Shown: positions 43,242 to 51,491, counted from the stretch's first letter. The stretch: DNA of 64,000 bases from Lachnospiraceae bacterium (GCA_902363665.1 CABJAW010000002.1:248001-312000), one strand, 5' to 3'. Notes: generated from the letters alone by a model not told the origin. Program-made: numbers and translations.

Positions 43242-43291
43242 TAAGCATCCCACCGCTTAGTGCTCCGCGCACTTGAAGAGGGGAATGCTTA
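43242..43291. repeat. Hairpin repeat, diverged module A
   Basis: Arms TAAGCAT (43242-43248) / ATGCTTA (43285-43291) enclose a loop with GCTTAGTGCTCCGCGCACTT, close to the module-A loop at 44710-44744 (GCTTATTGCTCCGCGCAATT). The loop is kept while the arms differ as matched pairs. It lies 11 bases after the M42 stop and may also act as a 3' hairpin. Confidence 0.6.
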
Positions 43292-43302
43292 CCTGCGTCC
43301 AA

Positions 43303-44319
43303 TCAGCAGAATGTCAGCTCACTCTTGCAGAATGTGTTCAGCAGATCCACGCCTCCGTCAATGTCTTCTTTCGACGCCACTGCGCTCTGGCTGTGCGGAT
43401 ACCGTGTAACGACTACAACACCGCCGGTCCGTACGCCAACACCAGAAAGGTTCATGCTTGATGCATCTGTACCACCCTTGTCAATAACCTCTCTCTGATA
43501 TTTGATCTGCTCTTTCTCACAGCAGCTTTCCATCAGTGCGACCACATCCTCATCGCAGACTACCGACGGATCACAGATTTTTATGCCGACACCGCCGCCG
43601 ACCACATTACTTCCTTCCAAATCACACGGATAATCATGTGCCGGTGTGATATCAACTGCAATTCCGACATCCGGCTGAATCCGCGCAGCCGCTACCTTCG
43701 AACCGCGGCAGCCAAGCTCCTCCTGCACACCGAATACATAGTAAACATCATTCAGCCAGGTTCCGTCATTTTCCTTTAAGGACTCGATCAGCTGATAGCA
43801 GCCGATCCGGTTGTCCAGCGTCTTTGCGCAGACACGGTCATTTGCCAGCTCCAGAAACTCGCCGTAATATCCGCAGGCATCGCCGAGTTTTACGTACTTC
43901 TCCGCGTCCTCTTTTGAGGTTGCTCCGATATCGATGTACAGCTTGCCCGGATCATTTTTCGCTTCCTCGATCGGTCCGAGGCAGCCCATCACGCCGCTCA
44001 CGCCATTGCGGAAACGAACTCTTGCATTGTATGCAGAACCGGTCCAGTTCCATCCCATATTGCAGACACGTAAACGTCCGTCTGGCTCGATCTTCTTTAC
44101 CATAAATCCAATCTCATCCATATGTGCCGCCAGCATGATCTTCTTTGCCTTCGGACCGCCGATGCCCTTTTTCAGTACGATCAGGTTACCGACCGCATCG
44201 GTAATCATCTCATCTGCATACGGTGCTACAATCTTCCCGATGTACTGCCGTACCAGTTTTTCATATCCAGCCACTCCCCAGAGCTGTGTCAGCTCACGAA
44301 GCAGATTTAAGTCTCTCAT
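43303..44319 (-). CDS. M42-family metallo-aminopeptidase
   Basis: A 338-residue cytoplasmic dimetal peptidase of family M42 (glutamyl aminopeptidase / FrvX-like). Metal and catalytic residues: His66 and Asp68 (AAHMDEIG), Asp169 (KTLDNRIG), Glu200-Glu201 (GVQEELGCRG), Asp223 (VDITPAHD) and a late His in TRYPHSQSA. AAGGAG lies nine bases before the ATG. It is the first gene of the nine-gene operon and would trim peptides brought in by the Dpp-type importer. The last residues are Cys-rich (CKSELTFC), which is not typical. Confidence 0.92.
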   Translation of the reverse strand: MRDLNLLRELTQLWGVAGYEKLVRQYIGKIVAPYADEMITDAVGNLIVLKKGIGGPKAKKIMLAAHMDEIGFMVKKIEPDGRLRVCNMGWNWTGSAYNARVRFRNGVSGVMGCLGPIEEAKNDPGKLYIDIGATSKEDAEKYVKLGDACGYYGEFLELANDRVCAKTLDNRIGCYQLIESLKENDGTWLNDVYYVFGVQEELGCRGSKVAAARIQPDVGIAVDITPAHDYPCDLEGSNVVGGGVGIKICDPSVVCDEDVVALMESCCEKEQIKYQREVIDKGGTDASSMNLSGVGVRTGGVVVVTRYPHSQSAVASKEDIDGGVDLLNTFCKSELTFC

Positions 44320-44363
44320 TTTGGGTCACTCCTTTTTATTTTCAAAAGAATCCTTGCATTTTT

Positions 44364-44382
44364 TTGTTGAATTAATTAACAA
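44364..44382. promoter_or_regulatory. Imperfect palindrome before the M42 gene, possible operator
   Basis: TTGTT (44364-44368) / AACAA (44378-44382) around an AATTAATT centre. It lies within the transcribed leader of the M42 operon, where a bound GntR-type repressor could block elongation. Weak evidence. Confidence 0.3.
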
Positions 44383-44444
44383 AACAGGGCAAGTACCGTT
44401 GTACTCCCTTGTACTTTGCCCCTTCAACGCTTTAAACTGACAAT

Positions 44445-44473
44445 ATTCTATCATTATTCACTTATGATTGCAA
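44445..44473 (-). promoter_or_regulatory. SigA-type promoter of the nine-gene operon
   Basis: On the minus strand TTGCAA, 17-base spacer, TAGAAT, about 125 bases before the M42 ATG. Confidence 0.65.
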
Positions 44474-44478
44474 TAAAC

Positions 44479-44497
44479 ATTTTGCATTTTGCAAAAT
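44479..44497. promoter_or_regulatory. Candidate GntR operator between divergent promoters
   Basis: Perfect 7-bp inverted repeat ATTTTGC / GCAAAAT with a 5-base spacer. It lies between the -35 box of the operon promoter and the -35 box of the gntR promoter, so one bound dimer could control both. Confidence 0.5.
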
Positions 44498-44505
44498 CTT
44501 TTTTC

Positions 44506-44533
44506 TTGACATTTTGGAACACATTCATACAAT
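44506..44533 (+). promoter_or_regulatory. SigA-type promoter of the GntR gene
   Basis: TTGACA, 16-base spacer, TACAAT. The leader is about 250 bases because a mosaic hairpin repeat lies between promoter and gene. Confidence 0.65.
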
Positions 44534-44570
44534 AAATATAGTTATCGTTTCCCCTGCTTATTTTTTCTCG

Positions 44571-44764
44571 CACCCATGCAGGGGACTTACTTGCCCGACT
44601 CGAGTCAAAGCGGATATTCGCAATCCGCTTCGCTACTTGCTCATAACCGAGTAGCTGCTTCGCAGCTTATCAGGAGTGGCTTATACCACTCCTGATACAA
44701 GCAAGTCCCCACCCACTGCTTATTGCTCCGCGCAATTGAAGCAGGGGACTTGCTTGACTCGATT
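44571..44764. repeat. Mosaic multi-hairpin repeat, copy 2 (module D missing)
   Basis: Modules in order E (44608-44630), border AACCGAGT (44645-44652), C (44653-44667), B (44668-44697), A (44698-44756), border ACTCGATT (44757-44764). Module D, present in copies 1 and 3, is cleanly absent between E and the border. A degenerate right arm of module A precedes E. The element forms most of the 5' leader of the GntR gene. Confidence 0.85.
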
Positions 44765-44787
44765 AAAAAGTATATAAAGGAGCTCTC

Positions 44788-45450
44788 ATGGACCTGAACA
44801 AGACCACCCTTTCCGAACAAATTTACGCAATTCTCCGCAGCGATATCCTGACCGGCAAAATTCCGCTCGGAGAAAAGCTGACGCTGAAAAATCTAAAAAA
44901 CCGCTTTGAGGTCAGTTCCACACCGATCCGCGAAGCACTGACACGGCTTACGGAAGACGGACTGGCAGAATATTATTCCAATGTCGGTGTCAACGTCATC
45001 TCATTGTCTGAAAAAGACCTGATCGAACTGTATCAGTTCATGGGAGATCTCGACCGCCTGGCGATTCTCTACAGCGCCGTCTGGCCGAATCAGACACAGA
45101 TCTGCCGCGAGGCTGAGCTTGTCCTTGCAAAAACACAGCTAATCGAAGAAAAAAAAGAGCTCGATGAAACGGATATTCCTCTTTGGATCGAGTACTCCGA
45201 CCGTTTTCATCTGCTCTTTTACGATTACTGCCAGAACAGCCGTCTGACCCACGCCGCGGAAAAGCTGCGCAGCCAGCTCACCATTTTTTCCAATCTTTAC
45301 GAAACACAAAGCACACCCCAGCACCGGATCAATGAGATGCATCACCGCATCTACGACGCATACCGTACCGGCGATTATCAGACCGCCGGTGATCTGATGA
45401 AAGCACATCTGGAGGATTCGCTGAAGTATGCGCTGGAGCATCTGAAGTAA
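44788..45450 (+). CDS. GntR-family regulator, FadR/FCD type
   Basis: A 220-residue regulator. The N-terminal winged helix (LRSDILTGKIPLGEKLTLKN; FEVSSTPIREALTRLTEDGL at about 39-58) is classical GntR. The all-helical C-terminal FCD domain has the expected metal-ligand pattern (Asp/His in DRFHLLFYD and HHRIYDAY). AAAGGAG precedes the ATG. It is divergent from the nine-gene operon and probably represses it until an organic-acid-like ligand binds. A MITE follows its stop codon by one base. Confidence 0.92.
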   Translation: MDLNKTTLSEQIYAILRSDILTGKIPLGEKLTLKNLKNRFEVSSTPIREALTRLTEDGLAEYYSNVGVNVISLSEKDLIELYQFMGDLDRLAILYSAVWPNQTQICREAELVLAKTQLIEEKKELDETDIPLWIEYSDRFHLLFYDYCQNSRLTHAAEKLRSQLTIFSNLYETQSTPQHRINEMHHRIYDAYRTGDYQTAGDLMKAHLEDSLKYALEHLK

Positions 45451-45451
45451 A

Positions 45452-45593
45452 GTAACTGTTCAGAGCCAACCTCCAAAATGCTACGCATTTCGTCGGTGTG
45501 GCGTATCCGCCAAATAAAATTTCAAAAACAGGCTTAAAAATGCAAGCATTTTCCGCCTGTTTTATGAAATTTTGCTTGGCTCTGAACAGTTAC
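45452..45593 (+). mobile_element. IS66-type MITE, copy 4 (142 bp)
   Basis: Sequence almost identical to copy 1, in the same orientation, with intact GTAAC ends. The flanking octamers (GAAGTAAA, AAATTATT) do not match, so the duplication was lost or the copy arose by recombination. It fills the gap between the convergent gntR and recQ genes. Confidence 0.88.
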
Positions 45594-45604
45594 AAATTAT
45601 TTTA

Positions 45605-47437
45605 CTACTTTTTCCACAGCTCTTCCAGAAACCGCTCTCCATACTTCCGATACTTCGCCTCTCCGACCCCGGACACTTCAAGCATCTCTTCCCGCGTGGC
45701 CGGCTTTTTGATGCACATGTCGGTGAGCGTCTTGTCGGTAAATACGATGTACGGCGGGACTCTCTGCTCACCGGCAATCTTCAGGCGCAGCGCACGCAGC
45801 CGTTCAAACAGCTGCCAGGAGGCAGAATCCAGTTCGCTGCTCTGGCTTTTTCGCTTTTTCTTTGTTTTTGCAGGAACCTTCTCTTTTGGTTTGGAGAATT
45901 TCATGATCATGCGGGGCGGGATAGTTTCCGCCTGGCTCGTCAGCCCAAGCAATGCATATTTATCCGGCGTTGTCGTCAGATAGCCCTGCGCGATCAGTTC
46001 CTGTATGATCTCTTTTAAGCGTGGTTCGCTGACTTCTGCCTGACATCCATAAGACTCCAGCTGATCCAGCCCCCAGTCCAGCAGTTTGCTGACGCGGGAG
46101 CCATGCAGGATTCCTGCAACCGTTCCTGCTCCGTAGCCCCGTTTCAGTTCTTTTATACATCGAATAATATCGATACATATATCTGTCACGTCTTCCTCCA
46201 CAAACTCCTGCAGACAATTGGAACAGTTCTCGCAGCGCCTTGGCGCTTTTTCTCCAAAATAGTTCAGGATATAGCCGCGCAGACAGTCATGCGTTGTCGC
46301 ATAAAAGGTCATCTGCTTCAGCCGCTGTGCGTCACGCTCGCGCACCGCCTGCGCCTCCTCGTACGTCATATCCTCGCGCAGCTCTTTTTCCTCCAGAAGG
46401 AACTGTCCGATCCGTACATCCTGCGGCGAATAGAGCAAAATGCAGTCCGCACGTTCCCCGTCTCGCCCTGCACGCCCGGCCTCCTGATAGTAGTTTTCCA
46501 TGCTCTGCGGCATGTTATAGTGGATGACAAACCGCACGTTGGACTTGTCGATTCCCATTCCGAACGCATTCGTCGCCACCATCACCGGCCTCTCGTCAAA
46601 AATAAACGCATCCTGATTTGCCTGACGCTCCTCAGGCGAGAGGCCTGCGTGATACCGCGTGGCCGGTATATCGTCCATCAAAAGCGACGTGCAGACCGTC
46701 CCCACGTTTTTCCGCGTCGCACAGTAAATGATTCCGCTCTCTCCCTCATGTTCCCTCAGACAGTCCCGCAGATTCTGGTCTTTATTTCCGGTTCGCACCT
46801 CGAAATATAGATTTTCCCGGTCAAATCCGGTCACCATCACCTTCGGATCCTGCAGATTCAGCACGCAGAGAATATCGTCCCGCACCTGCGTCGTCGCTGT
46901 CGCGGTAAAGGCACCGACCACAGGCCGTACCTGCAGCTGCTCCACAAAATCAACGATGTTCAGATAACTCGGGCGGAAATCCTGTCCCCACTGCGAAATG
47001 CAGTGCGCCTCATCCACCGTCACCATACTGATACTGGCTCTGTGCGCAAAATCAAGAAACAGCGGTGTCAGCAGCCGCTCGGGCGCAACATAGATGATCT
47101 TATAGCGGCCCGCACAGGCGTATTCCATCGCACGGCGGATCTGGTTTTCGCTTAAGGAACTGTTGATATACGCCGCATGAACACCAGCCTCATTTAAAGC
47201 ACGCACCTGATCCTTCATCAAAGAAATCAGCGGCGAGATCACAACTGTAATCCCCGGAAGAAGTAGAGCCGGAAGCTGATAACAGATCGACTTTCCGGCT
47301 CCGGTTGGCATGATGCCAAGTACATCTCTTCCTGCAAGAAGGGCGTCGATGAGTTCTTCCTGTCCCGGACGGAATCCGTCGTATCCAAAATATTTTTTGA
47401 GGGTTCCATATTTATGATCTGCTGTATTTCTGCTCAT
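45605..47437 (-). CDS. recQ: ATP-dependent DNA helicase RecQ
   Basis: A 610-residue 3'-5' helicase for recombination and fork repair. Walker A MPTGAGKS at 43-50, DEAH at 142-145, motif VI QEAGRAGRDGE near 315, the RQC zinc site CENCSNC near 380, and a C-terminal HRDC domain (SASWQLFERLRALRLKIA, then ATREEMLEVSGVGEAKYRKYG). All three standard domains are present. Its ATG overlaps the TGA of the 5'-nucleotidase gene in ATGA, so translation is coupled. Its 3' end lies 11 bases from a MITE. Confidence 0.97.
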   Translation of the reverse strand: MSRNTADHKYGTLKKYFGYDGFRPGQEELIDALLAGRDVLGIMPTGAGKSICYQLPALLLPGITVVISPLISLMKDQVRALNEAGVHAAYINSSLSENQIRRAMEYACAGRYKIIYVAPERLLTPLFLDFAHRASISMVTVDEAHCISQWGQDFRPSYLNIVDFVEQLQVRPVVGAFTATATTQVRDDILCVLNLQDPKVMVTGFDRENLYFEVRTGNKDQNLRDCLREHEGESGIIYCATRKNVGTVCTSLLMDDIPATRYHAGLSPEERQANQDAFIFDERPVMVATNAFGMGIDKSNVRFVIHYNMPQSMENYYQEAGRAGRDGERADCILLYSPQDVRIGQFLLEEKELREDMTYEEAQAVRERDAQRLKQMTFYATTHDCLRGYILNYFGEKAPRRCENCSNCLQEFVEEDVTDICIDIIRCIKELKRGYGAGTVAGILHGSRVSKLLDWGLDQLESYGCQAEVSEPRLKEIIQELIAQGYLTTTPDKYALLGLTSQAETIPPRMIMKFSKPKEKVPAKTKKKRKSQSSELDSASWQLFERLRALRLKIAGEQRVPPYIVFTDKTLTDMCIKKPATREEMLEVSGVGEAKYRKYGERFLEELWKK

Positions 47438-49170
47438 CCTTTCCAGATCACCTCCAATGCCGCCGTCTTCTCCCGCTTCACCTTCACCGGACTATGCTTC
47501 CGGATATACTCCGCGATCAGCTCCGGCATCTCCTTCTCACCGCACCAGAGCACCGGACAGGTTTCAAAAATCTGATAACCGCCGGTACCGCTCGCACGGT
47601 AATTGTTCATCACCAGCCGGTACTTTTTATCGCCAAACGGCGTTCCATCCGCTTTCGTCAGCGATACCACACGGCTGCCAACCGGTCTTCTCACATCAAA
47701 CGTATAACGAATGCCGCTGTAAAAATCATAATTGTAGTGCTCCACCTTTGGCCGCAGGAATTCATCCGATATCCGTACTGCGCCGTCTTCCACAGCAAAA
47801 TAGGAAGCACACCGCTCAAGCGCTGTCCGCAGCACCGCTTCGTCCACCTCAAGTACAAACAGTGTATTTGGAAAAAGATAGGCATTACAGATGTCGCGCA
47901 TCGTCACTTCTCGCGGCAGACCGACCGGAATATTGCCAAGACTCGTGCACGAAAAGTCCGCGCCCGTTTCCTCCAGCTGGATCTGATTGAAAAAATCTGC
48001 CATCTGGCTTCCGTGCAGCGCCGCGTCAAGCTTTTCCTCTGCCGGGATTTCTTTTGCCAGCGTACCGACCGGCGCGTCAAGCCATGCCTGCACGTCATGC
48101 TCAAGAGGGAATAGTCTTTCAAACGGCTGTGCATCGTGTACCGTTCCGGTTTTAACCACCTCAGATACTATCGTTTTCGGTATCCACGCCTGCTCCTTTC
48201 CTGTAGCAGCTCCTTTCTTTATTTCTTCATGGATCTCCTCATTCTCTGCCCCGCATTTTTCTTCTCCGTCCAGAGCTGCTTCTGTTTCACAGTTCTTTTC
48301 CTTCTGCTCCTCTTCGCTCTTTCCGGCATCTGCGGTTTTCCCCTCTTTTGCATTCTGCATTTCATGCAAAGCAGCTTTCATATTTCCGATCTCTTCATAC
48401 ACCGCCTCCAGCGAAATATATTTTCCCGCATTCGCCGGCGGCTGTACCGCATACGTTCCATGCAGATCCTTTCCTGCCATCGCGATATGCTGATGCCCGG
48501 TCAGCAAAAAGTCATAGCCGAGCTTCCGTGCAATCTCGCAGGCCACGTTTTCTCTCGACTGTGTCAGCCGCTCGCCGGTCTCAAGATCCTCCTCAAAACC
48601 ACCGTGATAGATGCAGACGCACACATCGCACTTGCCGCGCAGCGCCTCATATTCACGCTGTGCCGCTTCAAACGCATCGGTAATCCTCAGCTCTCTCAGA
48701 TTCTTTTCCTGCTCCCAGATGTTTACATAATCCGTCACGATTCCGGTCAGACCGATGCGCAGTCCATTTTCCAGCACGTGAATCACATGATTTTTCACGC
48801 CCAGTTCACCGCGCAGGTCGATCAGATTCGCACACAGACAGGTTGCGTTCATCGCATTTACATATTCCTTCAACACCTCATATCCAAAATTGAAATCGTG
48901 ATTCCCAAGTGTGAAATAATCGCAGCCCATCGCATTGAACCCCTCGGCAAGCGGCTGAAACGGATACGATCTTCTGCGGCTAATATAATACTGGGAAAGC
49001 GGTGTGCCCTCCAGCGTATCACCACCGTCAAGCACCAGCGTATTTCCATCCTTTTCAATCTGATGCGCCAGATTCAGAAGCCCCGCATCTTCGCTGCACT
49101 TTCCCGCATAATTTACAGGAAATAAATGTCCATGTGTATCTGATGTAAATATAATTTTTAATTTTTTCAT
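47434..49170 (-). CDS. Cytoplasmic 5'-nucleotidase/UDP-sugar hydrolase-like enzyme with acidic insert
   Basis: A 578-residue two-domain enzyme. The N-terminal metallophosphoesterase has FTSDTHGHLFP (8-18), GGDTLEG, GNHDFNFG (about 95) and GHQH (about 225); the C-terminal 5'-nucleotidase substrate domain includes MNNYRASGTGGYQIFE. There is no signal peptide, unlike secreted relatives, so it acts on cytoplasmic nucleotides. Between the domains, about residues 265-335, lies a Lys/Glu-rich linker (KSEEEQKEKN, EEIHEEIKK) not found in the usual family. It is coupled to recQ through ATGA. The start has a weak GAAGAAAGAGGA upstream. Confidence 0.88.
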   Translation of the reverse strand: MKKLKIIFTSDTHGHLFPVNYAGKCSEDAGLLNLAHQIEKDGNTLVLDGGDTLEGTPLSQYYISRRRSYPFQPLAEGFNAMGCDYFTLGNHDFNFGYEVLKEYVNAMNATCLCANLIDLRGELGVKNHVIHVLENGLRIGLTGIVTDYVNIWEQEKNLRELRITDAFEAAQREYEALRGKCDVCVCIYHGGFEEDLETGERLTQSRENVACEIARKLGYDFLLTGHQHIAMAGKDLHGTYAVQPPANAGKYISLEAVYEEIGNMKAALHEMQNAKEGKTADAGKSEEEQKEKNCETEAALDGEEKCGAENEEIHEEIKKGAATGKEQAWIPKTIVSEVVKTGTVHDAQPFERLFPLEHDVQAWLDAPVGTLAKEIPAEEKLDAALHGSQMADFFNQIQLEETGADFSCTSLGNIPVGLPREVTMRDICNAYLFPNTLFVLEVDEAVLRTALERCASYFAVEDGAVRISDEFLRPKVEHYNYDFYSGIRYTFDVRRPVGSRVVSLTKADGTPFGDKKYRLVMNNYRASGTGGYQIFETCPVLWCGEKEMPELIAEYIRKHSPVKVKREKTAALEVIWKG

Positions 49171-49226
49171 ACTGTCCTCTTTCTTCTTGCATGAAGTCAG
49201 GCAGGTTTCTTCCAGAAGCCCTGATC

Positions 49227-49251
49227 AAAGCGGATCGTTCAGATCCGCTTT
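49227..49251. repeat. Hairpin repeat, module E variant
   Basis: AAAGCGGATC / GATCCGCTTT around CGTTCA-type loop. The stem is one pair longer than in other copies, again with matching change on both arms. Confidence 0.6.
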
Positions 49252-49325
49252 GCTGCATACGACTTATTATACAGGACTCTCTCCGGGAAAAACAATCTTA
49301 TTTTCACGTTTTCCCTTTTTCGGCA

Positions 49326-49359
49326 AAAAAATCCGGCGGTGCGCAATAACGCACCGCCG
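49326..49359 (-). terminator. Rho-independent terminator of the sigma/anti-sigma operon
   Basis: Perfect 10-bp stem CGGCGGTGCG / CGCACCGCCG with 6-base loop; on the minus strand followed by GA and seven T. The MITE lies between it and the anti-sigma stop codon. Confidence 0.85.
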
Positions 49360-49381
49360 AACCTTCGGTTACTTCTTTTTT

Positions 49382-49523
49382 GTAATTGTTCAGAGCCAAG
49401 CAAAATTTCATAAAACAGGCGGAAAATGCTTGCATTTTTAAGCCTGTTTTTGAAATTTTATTTGGCGGATACGCCACACCGACGAAATGCGTAGCATTTT
49501 GGAGGTTGGCTCTGAACAGTTAC
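49382..49523 (-). mobile_element. IS66-type MITE, copy 5 (142 bp)
   Basis: Intact ends GTAATTGTTCAGAGCCAA and its inverse. Flanks are T-rich (CTTTTTT on both sides), consistent with an 8-bp duplication of one T-run site but not decisive. It lies six bases after the anti-sigma stop codon. Confidence 0.88.
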
Positions 49524-49529
49524 CTTTTT

Positions 49530-50852
49530 TTATTGTAAATGCAGCGGCACAATATACATCTCCTCATCCGTCAGCGCCCGCTCCTCCTGCGGTGAACTCT
49601 TCTTAAACAGAAGGCTTTCAACCTGTTCGACATCCACCACGCGTTCATAGCTTTCGACCAGCTGATAAACCTCTTTGTTTTCGTCCTCATAACCGGAAGA
49701 GCCTCCGCCCATCGCGTAGATGTCGCTTCCATCTTTCATACGGAAGCCAAGGAAATACGGAGGTTCTGCAAATGTATGGCTGATGGTTTCTTCCCCGTTT
49801 TCATTTGTCCCGATCTCCGTCTCTTCTTCATACGGGAAGTCATAGGAGATGGTCGCGGAAAGCGGTGTCAGCACTACCTTCGAAACCGTTGCTCCGCTGC
49901 CTGAAAGCTCCGCATTCAGTTCAAAGGTCTGCGCCTGATCGCTGCCGGGAAGCGTCAGATTAAACGCCCAGTCACCATCCACCTTTACTGCTACATCAGA
50001 TGCTTTCTCTTCGTACACACCGAGCCCCTGAAGCTCCACATGAAGCTCCTTTCCGATAAACGAACCGTCCTTTGACGCCATCATGGAAATGCGGTACTCC
50101 ATTGTTCCATCCTCGTTCACGTAATGCATTACAATGCTGCCATCCGCTTCTGTCTCGTACGGCGTGCCATCATCGTACTGCGCCCGTCCATCCATTCCGG
50201 AAATCAATCCGTCATAAAAACCGCTGCCGATGCTTCCACCGCTTTCCAGCGGGCTTTCGCCGTCTTTTCCGGTTACCGAAGCAATCGCAAAGCCCGGCTG
50301 TTTTCCATCCTCCGGCGTAAAGCCTGCTACTTCAAAGGAAAGCCACGCAAAGTTTTTATCGACAAGAATTTCTTTTGCTGTCACAGTGACTCCCTGATCC
50401 GTCACGGACTGTCCGTCTGTCTTCAGATGCTGTTCCGATTCCAGCTGCTCCAGCTGCTGTGGTGTTGCCTGCATTCCCTTTTCCATATTTCGGCTCCAGC
50501 TGCTGTATGCTGCTACTCCGACCCCAAGCACAACTGTCAGGCAGGCTGCTGCCGCACCGATCTGCCAGATGTGATGCGGATTTTTCTGCGTTCTTCTGCC
50601 TGTTCTTCTCTGTTCTGTATCTTCTTTTTTATCTCTTCGCATGTCCGTATCCCTCCGCTTTTCTGATCTGTACGTGTCATCGTCTTCTGCTTTGGATTGC
50701 CCTGCCACTTTCTGTTCCGTCTTTCTTCCGACTGCTGCTTCTATCCGGATCTGCCGGAATGCAGCATCTGTCTTTTTCTGTACGATCTGTGGAATCTCCA
50801 CTTCCTCCTGCAGGATACGGATCATATCTTCCGTAGTTCTGTCTTTTCCCAT
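49530..50852 (-). CDS. Anti-sigma factor, DUF4179 type
   Basis: A 440-residue single-pass membrane protein: cytoplasmic N-terminal region of about 100 residues, one transmembrane helix (IGAAAACLTVVLGVGVAAY at about 98-116) and a long extracellular beta-rich DUF4179-like domain. The cytoplasmic part has a very basic, low-complexity stretch (KRRDTDMRRDKKEDTEQRR). The start ATG 50852 has AAGGAGG eight bases upstream, 29 bases after the sigma stop; longer starts overlap the sigma gene with poor sites. It should hold the ECF sigma at the membrane and release it on an envelope signal. A MITE directly follows the stop. Confidence 0.85.
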   Translation of the reverse strand: MGKDRTTEDMIRILQEEVEIPQIVQKKTDAAFRQIRIEAAVGRKTEQKVAGQSKAEDDDTYRSEKRRDTDMRRDKKEDTEQRRTGRRTQKNPHHIWQIGAAAACLTVVLGVGVAAYSSWSRNMEKGMQATPQQLEQLESEQHLKTDGQSVTDQGVTVTAKEILVDKNFAWLSFEVAGFTPEDGKQPGFAIASVTGKDGESPLESGGSIGSGFYDGLISGMDGRAQYDDGTPYETEADGSIVMHYVNEDGTMEYRISMMASKDGSFIGKELHVELQGLGVYEEKASDVAVKVDGDWAFNLTLPGSDQAQTFELNAELSGSGATVSKVVLTPLSATISYDFPYEEETEIGTNENGEETISHTFAEPPYFLGFRMKDGSDIYAMGGGSSGYEDENKEVYQLVESYERVVDVEQVESLLFKKSSPQEERALTDEEMYIVPLHLQ

Positions 50853-50881
50853 TTTGTACGCCTCCTTATCTGAATGATCTT

Positions 50882-51439
50882 TCATACCGTCCTTGTCCTT
50901 TCCATCATCCGGATTTCGCACTGGCCGTCTTTCCTTGACTTTTTCGTATCTCCGCAGATCTGTGCAAGTCGTTCTCTGCCGCGTGCCAGTCTTGTACGCA
51001 CCGTACTTTCCGGTATCTCCAGAATCTGGCTGATCTCCGATGTCTTATAACCATCGACGTAATACAGCATCAGCACAAGACGATATTTTTCATCCACCGC
51101 CAGGAGCACCTCGTTCCACTCCACATTTGCAAACCCCCTGTCTGCTTCCGCCTGCTCCGGCATTTCCGATGCCGGATAAAAACGGGCACTTCCGCGCTGC
51201 AGATCCCGGCATTTATTAATCAAAATCCTGGTCATCCACGTCCGGAAATACGACAGCTCCTGCAGCTGCCCCAGCTTTTCCCAGCACGCAAGGATTGTCT
51301 CTGAGATCGCGTCCGCCGCGTCTTCTTCATTTGATAAGAGCGCACGCGCCGTCTTATACATATTTTGCATCTGAGACTGCATCAGCTGCGTAAATGCTTC
51401 CGCATCCCGCTGCTTCGCTCGCTCGATAAGATTGTTCAT
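50882..51439 (-). CDS. ECF-type RNA polymerase sigma factor
   Basis: A 185-residue sigma-70-family factor with region 2 (DAEAFTQLMQSQMQNMYKTA; DAADAISETILACWEKL) and region 4 (YKTSEISQILEIPESTVRTR, RGRERLAQI), and no region 1 or 3, as expected for ECF factors. ATG 51439 is chosen because GGGGG lies nine bases upstream; the earlier ATG at 51448 abuts it. The downstream gene encodes its DUF4179 anti-sigma. Self-activation from the CGTCTA-type promoter just upstream is likely. Confidence 0.9.
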   Translation of the reverse strand: MNNLIERAKQRDAEAFTQLMQSQMQNMYKTARALLSNEEDAADAISETILACWEKLGQLQELSYFRTWMTRILINKCRDLQRGSARFYPASEMPEQAEADRGFANVEWNEVLLAVDEKYRLVLMLYYVDGYKTSEISQILEIPESTVRTRLARGRERLAQICGDTKKSRKDGQCEIRMMERTRTV

Positions 51440-51463
51440 CCGTTTCATCCCCCTTTCACTTAT

Positions 51464-51491
51464 TAGACGGCGCAGGGTGTATTTTTGTCCC
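51464..51491 (-). promoter_or_regulatory. Candidate autoregulated ECF promoter
   Basis: On the minus strand GGGACA, 16-base spacer, CGTCTA. ECF promoters often have a CGTC-type -10 box. The transcription start would lie about 18 bases before the sigma ATG. Motif match only. Confidence 0.35.
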
